DNA of 64,000 nucleotides from Schlesneria paludicola DSM 18645. Its GTDB lineage: Bacteria > Planctomycetota > Planctomycetia > Planctomycetales > Planctomycetaceae. The stretch spans positions 1,378,136 to 1,442,135 of the forward strand of contig NZ_JH636435.1 of NCBI RefSeq assembly GCF_000255655.1, given 5' to 3'. Under the pieces are notes generated by a model, which was not told where the DNA came from, did not search any database, and saw nothing but the letters and a program-made list of their open reading frames with translations. Below, one piece after another: positions 36,600-45,451 of the stretch. A program made the position numbers and the translations under genes. Numbering within the stretch: the first letter of the stretch is position 1; every line of letters starts with the position of its first letter.

Positions 36600-36772
36600 A
36601 GCGGTACGGTGCCGCAAGAAACCCCGTGATCGCTCGAAGCCGTTAACCACAAGGCCTGTCACGCCTTCCAGAAAGGCTGTTGTTAAAGATGCCGATTTTC
36701 AATCAAAAAAATCACAACCTCTCGCAACAGCCCCCACAACCGCCCACCCCGTCAAGATTTAGACCCCGGGCG
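36600..36772 (+). promoter_or_regulatory. Probable CRISPR leader
   Basis: The sequence immediately upstream of the first, perfectly conserved repeat. It includes the A-rich TTTTCAATCAAAAAAATCAC, locally unlike the surrounding GC-rich DNA. Leader side is inferred because repeats are uniform here and decayed at the other end, and because cas2 lies on this side. Exact limits and promoter are not determinable by eye. Confidence 0.6.
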
Positions 36773-39700
36773 GTTCTCCGCGCTAAACCAGCGCGGCTCC
36801 ATTGAAGCCAGGCGGACGGGCACCCTCCGCAGATTGACATTGGCAGTTCTCCGCGCTAAACCAGCGCGGCTCCATTGAAGCCATGCGTCCTCGTCCTTCG
36901 ATGACATGTGTCACACTGTTCTCCGCGCTAAACCAGCGCGGCTCCATTGAAGCGATTCGCACTTCGGGTCAAACCTGCCCTGCGAGACGGTTCTCCGCGC
37001 TAAACCAGCGCGGCTCCATTGAAGCGAAACGGAGTAGCGGTCAGTCCGACAACCCGCATATTGTTCTCCGCGCTAAACCAGCGCGGCTCCATTGAAGCAA
37101 GACCGGAACTGATTGCATCGTCAATTCGATCAAGCGTTCTCCGCGCTAAACCAGCGCGGCTCCATTGAAGCTGCGGAGAATCGGCGGGACATGGTACGCG
37201 AGGCCCTAGTTCTCCGCGCTAAACCAGCGCGGCTCCATTGAAGCGATTTGTCTGGCTTGTGGCCCGGCTCATACTGGACGGGTTCTCCGCGCTAAACCAG
37301 CGCGGCTCCATTGAAGCTCGGATCGAATCTTCGACATACCCCGACGCCGACTCGTTCTCCGCGCTAAACCAGCGCGGCTCCATTGAAGCCAACAATTCCG
37401 CGACGAAGCTGATCGACGGTCAAGGTTCTCCGCGCTAAACCAGCGCGGCTCCATTGAAGCTGAGCCGAAGTATGTATGTTCGCAGGCAGCTTGGAGTTCT
37501 CCGCGCTAAACCAGCGCGGCTCCATTGAAGCCAAACTCAACAGTTGCCGTGGCGCCAGTCCAGTCGGTTCTCCGCGCTAAACCAGCGCGGCTCCATTGAA
37601 GCTATTAAACGCGAAAGCGTATAAAGAACCACGAAGAGGTTCTCCGCGCTAAACCAGCGCGGCTCCATTGAAGCCGGTTGTGGGAAAGTGCAAGGTGCTC
37701 GCCTGCGAGGTTCTCCGCGCTAAACCAGCGCGGCTCCATTGAAGCGTGTTGCGGGACCCTTTCTTCGCGAGTACATCGGACGTTCTCCGCGCTAAACCAG
37801 CGCGGCTCCATTGAAGCCGGATGATGACGCTGGTGGGAGTCTACGAGTTGACGAGTTCTCCGCGCTAAACCAGCGCGGCTCCATTGAAGCTTTGGTTGGT
37901 AAGGAGTTAAGTAAAGATGGTGTGCCCGTTCTCCGCGCTAAACCAGCGCGGCTCCATTGAAGCCATCACCGCCAGGGGGGCAGAGATGGCACTCATCTGG
38001 TTCTCCGCGCTAAATCAGCGCGGCTCCATTGAAGCAAGAGAACTGGCAGCAAGCTGTCTTGCTGCCAGTGGGTTCTCCGCGCTAAATCAGCGCGGCTCCA
38101 TTGAAGCGATTCTCCACTTGTTCACGATCGTTCCCGCAGCGTTGTTCTCCGCGCTAAATCAGCGCGGCTCCATTGAAGCAATGTTGCCACGACTGCGGTA
38201 AACGGCACGCTGATTCGTTCTCCGCGCTAAATCAGCGCGGCTCCATTGAAGCCGTCAATGCTTGGACACGAAAAAGTGGCCGGTGTTCTGGTTCTCCGCG
38301 CTAAATCAGCGCGGCTCCATTGAAGCCTGCTGATTCGGAAGAGTCGTCGTCGTTGTGTAGTAGGTTCTCCGCGCTAAATCAGCGCGGCTCCATTGAAGCA
38401 GCAACGTTTCGCGTATCGGCTCAGATCGGAAGAGTACGTTCTCCGCGCTAAATCAGCGCGGCTCCATTGAAGCCGGCATCTGACTGATCTCTGGTTCACC
38501 GGATTCCAGCGTTCTCCGCGCTAAATCAGCGCGGCTCCATTGAAGCCTGTGTGCCAGCACGATCGATCTGGCACCGAAGTTTTGTTCTCCGCGCTAAATC
38601 AGCGCGGCTCCATTGAAGCTTTTCGATGGCCGACTCCTCTTCTGGAGTCATGCCGTTCTCCGCGCTAAATCAGCGCGGCTCCATTGAAGCCAGAGGGATC
38701 AGTTGATCATGGACACAATCCGGTACGTTCTCCGCGCTAAATCAGCGCGGCTCCATTGAAGCGGTTGCTGCCCCTCGCGTTTACAACCCTGACGACGAGT
38801 TCTCCGCGCTAAATCAGCGCGGCTCCATTGAAGCGTTTCATGGGCATGGGAAGTCCAACGAACAGGCGTCGTTCTCCGCGCTAAATCAGCGCGGCTCCAT
38901 TGAAGCGATGGACTCCGGAGCAATACTTTTTATTGCTTTCTGGTTCTCCGCGCTAAATCAGCGCGGCTCCATTGAAGCACGTCGTCCCTGGTTGAAGGAA
39001 CCGTCCTCCGCGTGAGTTCTCCGCGCTAAATCAGCGCGGCTCCATTGAAGCGAAAATCGGTTCTCCTGCACTAACAGCAGTAGAGAGGTTCTCCGCGCTA
39101 AATCAGCGCGGCTCCATTGAAGCGGGCAGGTTGCGTTCCAGTGCCGAGAGCGACTGATAGTTCTCCGCGCTAAATCAGCGCGGCTCCATTGAAGCGCGAT
39201 CAAGCCGATCGACACGTGATGTACACGCCACGTTCTCCGCGCTAAATCAGCGCGGCTCCATTGAAGCGAGTTGCCGGGCCCGCCGCGTTTCCAGGACAGG
39301 TTCGTTCTCCGCGCTAAATCAGCGCGGCTCCATTGAAGCTGTACGATCGGTTCCCCGTTCCATAGCAGCTTCCTTGTTCTCCGCGCTAAATCAGCGCGGC
39401 TCCATTGAAGCGAGCGGTAGTCTGTCCGAATCCCGAATGGTATTCACGTTCTCCGCGCTAAATCAGCGCGGCTCCATTGAAGCCACGGCTATTTTCCGAA
39501 CGAACGATCCGACCAGGTGCGTTCTCCGCGCTAAATCAGCGCGGCTCCATTGAAGCGGATTGTGGCTAAGTCTAACACTCCAGTTGTGGTAAGTTCTCCG
39601 CGCTAAACCAGCGCGGCTCCATTGAAGCGACATCCAGGGGCAACCGCATGACGACTCGACGAAATAGTTCTCCGCGCTAAACCAGCGCGGCTCCATTGAA

Positions 39701-40136
39701 GCGAGTCGGCCATCCGCCTTTTCGTCGTTACGGCTGGGGTTCTCCGCGCTAAACCAGCGCGGCTCCATTGAAGGTGCTCGTAATACGTGGTGACCGGACC
39801 GAGTCCATTGTTCTCCGCGCTAAATCAGCGCGGCTCCATTGAAGGGCGGCGTCGAGGTAGAAATCACCATCTGCCCCGGTCCCGTTCTCCGCGCTAAATC
39901 AGCGCGGCTCCATTGAAGCGACGCGCAAAGAGCATTGAAGCCAGGGGCAGCTTGAGTTCTCCGCGCTAAACCAGCGCGGCTCCGTTGAAGCCCCTTGCGG
40001 CGTCACCCGCGTTTGCTTGTTCGTCGTGTTCTCCGCGCTAAACCAGCGCGGCTCCATTGAAGCTGGTTTGCGTCGCGCACACCTACGTCGATGCGTTTAT
40101 GTTCTCCGCGCCAATCCCGCGCGGCCCCGTTGCGAG
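36773..40136 (+). CRISPR. CRISPR array, 47 repeats and 46 spacers
   Basis: 36-base repeats with 35-38 base spacers. The first full repeat is at 36773-36808. Each repeat holds a perfect 7 bp stem, CCGCGCT and AGCGCGG, around a 5-base loop AAACC or AAATC, and ends ATTGAAGC, the type of 8-base handle common in I-G/I-U repeats. Loop variant by repeat number: C in 1-17, T in 18-39, C in 40-42, T in 43-44, C in 45-46. Repeats 42-43 end GAAGG, repeat 45 has CCGTTGAAG, and the last (40101-40136) is strongly degenerate, marking the old end. All in the same direction as the cas genes. Confidence 0.98.
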
Positions 40137-40405
40137 ATTCGATCCGTCGAGTGTGAGCTCGTTCTTCCGCCCCGCAGCGGGCGGACGGGTGAAAGCCCAG
40201 GGCTGTGATCGCTTCGATCGCGGCCCTAGGTAACAGATCTCCACAAGATTCACCGCCCTGTAACGGGCGGCAGGAAGCGATCGATGATCCGATTTGGACT
40301 GTCCTTTTGCCCTGACAGGGCAAAATCTTGACGATGGTCATACCCAGGGGAACGATCGAAACGATCGTTCCCCTGGGCTTGTTCACTCCACCACGTTGTG
40401 GTGGT
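40137..40405 (-). repeat. Hairpin-rich repeats including R3 copy 2
   Basis: 40137-40230 carries a hairpin around CCCAGGGC and GCCCTAGG. 40257-40405 is an R3 element in the opposite orientation to the copy at 14963-15113: a perfect 16 bp stem CCCAGGGGAACGATCG with a 3-base loop at 40343-40377, then the CCACCACGTTGTGGTGG palindrome. Together they form the boundary just past the array. Confidence 0.75.
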
Positions 40406-40427
40406 CAGAAGGAACCGAGATTGCAAG

Positions 40428-40834
40428 AGGCGTTACCAAGCGGAGCTTGGTAACGAGGAACAACGAGAGGGGAGCGGGGACTTGGTAACGAGAGAAGGTG
40501 ATCCAACCGTGGCGGTTCCTGCGGGCCAAAGGCCCAGCCATTCCACCAGCCCAGTCCAAAGGAGGCCGCAGGACTCCGACGGGCTGGGTCCAGTTCCACA
40601 AAACTCCTTGAAGGCCTGTAGGGCCGACCATTCACTCGAACCGAATCCGCTTTGCATTCGAATTGCCAGCCCTACAGGCCGTTGTTCATTTTTTCGTTCG
40701 CTCCTCCATCTTCGCTCCTCGTTACCAAGCTCCTGCTTGGTAACGCCTCATACGATCTCGTTATCCGACCAGCCGGAAAGGGGCTCGGGAGCCTCAGAGG
40801 CGTTACCAAGCGGAGCTTGGTAACGAGGAATAGA
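40428..40834. repeat. Composite R4 repeat block, right of CRISPR-Cas
   Basis: An R4 palindrome plus GAACAACGAGAGGGGAGC (40435-40490, resembling 25430-25480), then 40494-40595 and 40714-40830, matching 25241-25342 and 25343-25457. Between these two matches sits a nested element (40613-40680) and about 50 further bases. Confidence 0.8.
40613..40680. repeat. 68 bp element with 12 bp terminal inverted repeats
   Basis: It starts GGCCTGTAGGGC and ends with the exact inverse GCCCTACAGGCC. It interrupts the right R4 block relative to the left one, so it is probably an insertion. Confidence 0.7.
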
Positions 40835-40871
40835 AAGGAGAGCTGACGAAAAACGTCGGCGACGGGTCCAA

Positions 40872-41438
40872 TTACCGGCGTTCGTTGAGCCACTTTCGAC
40901 TCGAGAGCGCATCGCTTTCCGGGTCGACGAAGCGAAGCAATTCGTGCTTCCACTCTTCCGCATAATCAATGCCGATCCTCGGCGTTGCACAAACCTGCGG
41001 GCGGTCGTGCGGGTCATCAATGAAGTACAAGTCATCCCCGGTCAAATCCAGCTCATTGTCGCGGCGCGTGATGCCAAATGCCCGAGCGAATTTGCCTGGT
41101 CCCGAGAGATCAACGGGCCATCCATCCAATGGCTCCGCGGCGCGAATCAGAACGGCTTGCGGATCATCGATTTCGGCCGCAACCACGTTGAACATGTCAT
41201 ACATGCCATAAATCAGGTAGACGTACGCGCGGCCCGAAGGGCCAAACATAACTTCTGTTCGCTTCGTTCGCCCTTTCGCGGCGTGACACGCCAAGTCGTG
41301 TGCGCCGACATACGCTTCCGTTTCCACGATCCGCGCGCGGAACTGTTCCGTCCCGATCCTACGGACCATGACTTTGCCAATCAGATCTTGCGCGAGCTGA
41401 ATCGCGGGCTTTGCGAAAAAATTCTGCTCCAGTTTCAT
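40872..41438 (-). CDS. 3-methyladenine DNA glycosylase (AAG/Mpg type)
   Basis: 188 residues, the usual size for this family. The N-terminus LAQDLIGKVMVRRI and the catalytic strand ARIVETEAYVGAHDLACHA hold the family signature with its active-site Glu. FGPSGRAYVYLIYGMYDMFN is the substrate-pocket signature, and GPGKFARAFGITRRDN the C-terminal one. The enzyme excises alkylated purines such as 3-methyladenine by flipping them out of DNA, starting base-excision repair. Start taken at ATG 41438; two GTG codons lie just before it. It stands alone beside the CRISPR locus with no sign of co-transcription. Confidence 0.93.
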   Translation of the reverse strand: MKLEQNFFAKPAIQLAQDLIGKVMVRRIGTEQFRARIVETEAYVGAHDLACHAAKGRTKRTEVMFGPSGRAYVYLIYGMYDMFNVVAAEIDDPQAVLIRAAEPLDGWPVDLSGPGKFARAFGITRRDNELDLTGDDLYFIDDPHDRPQVCATPRIGIDYAEEWKHELLRFVDPESDALSSRKWLNERR

Positions 41439-42271
41439 CACCACTCAATTCTCAATTCTCTCGTGAATCGCCCTCGTACGTTCGCGACTGCCGTTTCTCT
41501 TTCTTAGCCCTCTGCAAGACTCGCAGCGTCACCAAACCAGCAACCGCGCGGCAGCCTCATCGCTCACACGTTGCGGACTGACGCATTCTGATCGCGGAAA
41601 CCGCGCGACACCATGCGAGGCATTCGTCACCCCAAAACGTGTTGCCGACGAACGGGGGTTGTTCCGCTCTCTGGCCCCTGAACGACACACCCGATGCCCC
41701 TCACTGTTTTTGAAACCCGTGACGCTCTGCGACCAGTCTTCCAAACGTTTAGAACAATGAGCCAGTTTGGCCCTGACGCGATCGGTACAAATCGTATGAT
41801 CTCGTGACGTGAAGAGTGAGGTGGACAAATCCATTTTCCCAGATGATTGGAATCTACCGTGATTCGATCCAAGCCAGTCTTTCCTTTGACGCGGGAACGT
41901 CAATCCGTCCCCGCCGTGGAAGACGGAGCCCGCTCCCGCCAGTTCCACAGGCTGCTCCCGCATGATGCATCAAGGCGCTCAAATGAGCATCTTGCGCATC
42001 ATGAGCATCGTGTGGGATGCAAACATAAGTCCATAAGAAATGGGATCTTCCACAACAAGGCGATCGACATGATCAAGATGATCAGCGAATCTCAGGATTG
42101 CCCCCCTCAGCTAAAATGATGGAACTGAACACGAGGTGCGGCGAGCGTCTGATCATCCGTCAATCTTCGTGCGGTCGGAGCAGGAAGTCTTTACCGAAAC
42201 CCTGCGGCATCCAGCGTTTTGCTCGTCCAGCCCCGGCCGCCCGACCTGTCATTGTTCGTTCTGACTGCGCG
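41439..42271. other. Intergenic region, no supported gene
   Basis: 833 bp with several open frames (for example 41529-41963 on the complement) whose translations look non-coding and lack ribosome binding sites. No R-family repeat is seen. Confidence 0.4.
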
Positions 42272-42382
42272 TTAGTGAATGGCGATTAACACGGACGCGA
42301 TCGTGACGGTGGTGGTCAGAAACATGGCAAACGTCGCGGCAACCAGGGCGCACACCAGGCGCAGGAAAGTACGATCCGACAT
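42272..42382 (-). CDS. Possible 36-residue membrane peptide
   Basis: ATG 42382 to TAA 42272. The peptide is a basic tip (SDRTFLR) plus one hydrophobic helix, LVCALVAATFAMFLTTTVT, continuing IASVLIAIH. GGAA lies about ten bases upstream. Tiny single-helix proteins like this are common but poorly annotated. It could be chance hydrophobic text. Confidence 0.35.
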   Translation of the reverse strand: MSDRTFLRLVCALVAATFAMFLTTTVTIASVLIAIH

Positions 42383-43086
42383 GACACAGATTCCGAACAG
42401 GGGCGTGATTACGGGCATCGCAAAGCGACGGCACACCGACCCAAGGAAAGATCAAGCACTCAAACGTGAGCACATTTCGTTGGGAAATTCGCGAAAGGCG
42501 AAAGAATCCGTAGTTTGGCCTACGGGCACCGCCAGCCCCTGCTGGATTTGGTTCAGCGTCGTCGCGGCATTCAGTCCCGCGGTCGCTGTGTGACACTATG
42601 GAAATCGGCAAACATCCAAACTCTGCTTGAGCGATTCCACTGTGCACCCGCAGGGTCCCGATGGCCTTCCTCAGGGAGACGACATAACTCCTTTTGCAAA
42701 CGAACGGCACCGTTCGCCAGCATCATGGAAGTCCTTCAAAGACAAGAACTTCTCCACGATCGGCATGATTGGCGTTTTTCCTGGTTCGGGTTTCCTCCTC
42801 CTCTCGCGTTCCCCGCGCCTTCTCCTCGTTACCAAGCTCCCGCTTGGTAACGCTTAACGCTCCCTCCCCATAGGAATTACATGCGAGGTCCCAGACCACT
42901 TTCCAGCTCGACAGAAAGCGACACCCAAGGAGGGGTCACCAAGCGGAGCTTGGTAACGAGAAAAACGACGACGAGAAACGAGTGGATGCCCACGGAATTT
43001 ACGCAACGTTTCGCGGGCACGGGTGGACAATAGATTCCAGCGGGCGAGTTCGAAATACGCCTCTTTTCAGAATGGGGGATGCGATC
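42383..43086. other. Intergenic region with two R4 palindromes
   Basis: 704 bp. R4 palindromes (GTTACCAAGC with GCTTGGTAAC and variants) lie at about 42828-42851 and 42936-42959, flanking about 85 bp. No gene is supported; the frame at 42249-42710 on the complement reads as non-coding. Confidence 0.5.
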
Positions 43087-44097
43087 ATGGCTGTTCCCGT
43101 CAGTTCCACTTGGGTCAGCGCCCTTTTCGCCAACGGTTCCGTCCCACGCACCACGAAGACCGATCCTAAAACGGGGTTGGCGACCGAGATGATCTGTACG
43201 GCCAGCAGTGGCGGCGGTTTCACCGTCGCGTACGATTCCAGTTTGATCCTGCATGACGGCTGTCAGAATCATACACTGACTCTGGTCCTGAAAATCAATC
43301 TGAATCCGATCCTGCCCGATATCCTTCCCACCTGGCTGCGGCTCCCGTTTTTCGACGCCGACACTCCGCCGAAAATGTTCTTGATCCGCCCCTGGGGTAA
43401 GCCGGAATGGACCAATTTCACGACGGGCTTCAAACGAGAATGCGCCAAGTGGAACGATCGTTTCTGGCTGATTCCCCCGGCAAGCTTCTCGGCGCTCGAC
43501 GTCAAACAGGGCAGTCGCAGCGTCCGTCCGAATATCTACTGTCATCTGTACGTCAGCATTGTTGGAAGCGCCGCGGGTGCGCATCGCTCCATCAATGTCG
43601 TCAACCTGGATTTGCAGGACGCTAAAACGCGACTGGGTGTGACCGACGCCAATATGAATAGCGGGGCCTTCCGTTCAGACGCCGACCAGTACGATGCGCT
43701 CGACGTGAAGACACGATCACAATGGAGCCAGGACAACACCGGAGCGTGGCACGAAGCAAAAAAATACTCGACAGTGGTTCATGAAGTCGGCCATGCGTTG
43801 GGCCTGCCGCACATCGGGGTCAGTCACAACGATAATCTCTGTCAGATCGCGGTCTTTCTGGACGAGCACGTGCCCAATCCCAGTGCATTGCCCGGACTGT
43901 TCAACGGCGGCAGCAACGGCCAGGCCTGTTACGGCACCTTTGGCGTTCCCGATCGCGGCGCCAACGTCATGGGCGGCGGGACAAACTTCGACGAAACCAA
44001 TGCCGCCCCCTGGGCCAGCCGACTGGCGTTGCATACCGGAACCAAACCCGAAGACTGGGCCGTCTCCCGCACGAAAGTTCAGCCGAAGCTATTGTGA
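43087..44097 (+). CDS. Metzincin-like zinc metalloprotease without a signal peptide
   Basis: 336 residues from ATG 43087, which has GGGGGA well placed upstream. A longer frame to a GTG at 42982 and an ATG at 43072 are alternatives. The zinc site is the full metzincin signature HEVGHALGLPH near residue 231, where three His bind zinc and Glu is the base. About 65 residues later NVMGGGTNF supplies a candidate Met-turn. The N-terminal two thirds are beta-rich with no recognised domain. It should be a peptidase, but no secretion signal is visible, so it may be exported by another route or act in the cytoplasm. Its end overlaps the convergent gene by 9 bases. Confidence 0.78.
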   Translation: MAVPVSSTWVSALFANGSVPRTTKTDPKTGLATEMICTASSGGGFTVAYDSSLILHDGCQNHTLTLVLKINLNPILPDILPTWLRLPFFDADTPPKMFLIRPWGKPEWTNFTTGFKRECAKWNDRFWLIPPASFSALDVKQGSRSVRPNIYCHLYVSIVGSAAGAHRSINVVNLDLQDAKTRLGVTDANMNSGAFRSDADQYDALDVKTRSQWSQDNTGAWHEAKKYSTVVHEVGHALGLPHIGVSHNDNLCQIAVFLDEHVPNPSALPGLFNGGSNGQACYGTFGVPDRGANVMGGGTNFDETNAAPWASRLALHTGTKPEDWAVSRTKVQPKLL

Positions 44098-44577
44098 GAC
44101 TTCAGGCGCCGCCGGGACCTCGACAAGCGAACTCGGTTTGCGTGTCGAACGATGACTGAAGAGCAGAAAACTCGTGATGAGCAACAGGGGGATCACAATC
44201 AGCCAATACGAGATAAAGCAAATCGCGTAGTAGCGGTCTTTCGAGAGATCGCTTCCAGAACACCCAAAATGAAAGCCTGGCAAATCCAGACGCACCGGGA
44301 CCGACACCTCGGACATCGGATCGGATGAGCTGGCAGGATCGATGGGATGCGACGACCACGAGCCACTCAGTGAAGGACTGTCAGAACCATAGGCCGCGGC
44401 AATCACTCCAAGTCCACACTGATCGGATCGAACATTGATGATCCATCGCTGGCCCATCGACGTGACAAGCAGGTCCGCCAGAAACAGGCTGCGAACCCAG
44501 CCGACCACAAACGCACCGGAACAAAGGAGAAACAGGATTCCCAAACGTCGCCGTCGGCTGTGGAAGAAGTTCCCCAT
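44089..44577 (-). CDS. Two-TM hypothetical protein, paralogue B
   Basis: 162 residues. The N-terminal anchor (LGILFLLCSGAFVVGWVRSL) and the C-terminal segment (YWLIVIPLLLITSFLLF) frame a short extracytoplasmic domain containing WIINVRSDQCGLGVI. The plan and the GWVRSL and YWLIVIPL motifs match the paralogue at 21927-22802 and the neighbour at 44732-45379. Function unknown. It overlaps the end of the convergent protease gene. Confidence 0.75.
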   Translation of the reverse strand: MGNFFHSRRRRLGILFLLCSGAFVVGWVRSLFLADLLVTSMGQRWIINVRSDQCGLGVIAAAYGSDSPSLSGSWSSHPIDPASSSDPMSEVSVPVRLDLPGFHFGCSGSDLSKDRYYAICFISYWLIVIPLLLITSFLLFSHRSTRKPSSLVEVPAAPEVSQ

Positions 44578-44643
44578 GGGTCACTCCACTTTCGCTGAAT
44601 GGATTTCCGCAAGGCGTTTCGAAGACGAAAGCGAAGGCACCAG

Positions 44644-44742
44644 CAGTCTGTAGAAGTAAGGGGGGACAGGTACCTCGGCATTCACAATATCATGGCGTTT
44701 TTCAATCCGGTCGGAGCCAGTCCCCGCCACTTCAACAGTCTG
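44644..44742. repeat. R1 dispersed repeat, copy 9, at the end of a gene
   Basis: Inverse-orientation R1: CAGTCTGTAGAAGTAAGG at the left, CTTCAACAGTCTG at the right, with GGGACAGG and GAGCCAGTCCCC inside. Its right end overlaps the last codons and stop of the gene at 44732-45379. Confidence 0.78.
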
Positions 44743-45379
44743 TTAGTGCTTTGGATTGCGAAGGCCGCGGCAACGGTTGGGAAAGCAGCAACCATCCGGC
44801 CGGTATCGTGAGCGGAACACCAATGAGCCAATATGGAACGGCAACAAACCAATTCGTCAGTTGATACGTTGGGGTCGTATCGGTGTTGGTTCCGAGCAGT
44901 ATTGGCCGTAACCGTTCACAGACCGGGGACTGGCTCATTTTCCCGCGGTAAAGGGAACGCTTACCCTCGTCGATGCACTGTGAATTCCAATTGATCCGGG
45001 AAAATGTGCCTGTCCCCCTCTCTTCAGTCTGTGGACGGTTACAGAGTGGCCCGAGGTACCAATGCGACTTCTTAATTTCGGGAGAATCGAAATTCACCAA
45101 CGTCCAATATGCCTCGTTGGATTCTGGCGTGGAATCGCCGGTTCGCCATCCCAACCACAACGGCCCGAGGCGGGACTCAAGTGGGATCGAATGGTGGGCC
45201 ACGACGACACACAGATAGTGGTCTCTGGACACCACCATGAACGGGGTTCGGTCCTTCTGCGTCAGATACAGACATACTTCCTGCCGGATGCTGCTGACCC
45301 AACCCGCCACGCAAAGGCACGCGAGCACCAGCGTCACGAGTCCCAAGACGTTTCGCCTGCCATGGGATACGCTTGGCAT
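44732..45379 (-). CDS. Two-TM hypothetical protein, paralogue C, carrying an R2 insertion
   Basis: 215 residues. The anchor VLGLVTLVLACLCVAGWVSS and the C-terminal VAVPYWLIGVPLTIPAGWLL follow the plan of paralogues A and B. Residues from CNRPQTEERG to VCERLR (about 45) are encoded by a complete R2 repeat (45041-44908) that keeps the frame open. Paralogue B has no such segment at the matching place. The last residues and the stop come from an R1 element. The native domain (YLCVVVAHHSIPLESRLGPL, WLGWRTGD) is likely extracytoplasmic. Whether the protein still folds is unknown. Confidence 0.68.
   Translation of the reverse strand: MPSVSHGRRNVLGLVTLVLACLCVAGWVSSIRQEVCLYLTQKDRTPFMVVSRDHYLCVVVAHHSIPLESRLGPLWLGWRTGDSTPESNEAYWTLVNFDSPEIKKSHWYLGPLCNRPQTEERGTGTFSRINWNSQCIDEGKRSLYRGKMSQSPVCERLRPILLGTNTDTTPTYQLTNWFVAVPYWLIGVPLTIPAGWLLLSQPLPRPSQSKALTDC
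44908..45041. repeat. R2 dispersed repeat, full copy inside a coding region
   Basis: 134 bp with terminal inverted repeats GTAACCGTTCACAGAC and CTGTGGACGGTTAC. The inner arms GGACTGGCTCATTTTCCCG and CGGGAAAATGTGCCTGTCC are also inverted. It lies wholly inside the gene at 44732-45379. Confidence 0.85.
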
Positions 45380-45451
45380 GGTCGGCGTCCTGCGGCACTC
45401 AAGCGATCGTTCCCGCTGGGATCAAACGCATCGTGGACCGCGTGTCGACAT

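Noticed and set aside
38400..38437. Spacer 23 contains AGATCGGAAGAG, which equals the start of a common sequencing adapter
   Set aside because: It sits inside a spacer of normal length between two intact repeats, so contamination or misassembly is unlikely; a 12-base chance match is the simplest reading.
36883..39768. Open frames inside the array encoding repeated FSALNQRGSIEA or LQWSRAGLARRT segments
   Set aside because: These are translations of the CRISPR repeats, whose 72-73 base period keeps some frames open over a few units. They are not repeat proteins.
41529..42710. Several open frames of 140-155 codons near the glycosylase gene
   Set aside because: Their translations lack hydrophobic cores and show no known motif; they overlap one another on both strands.
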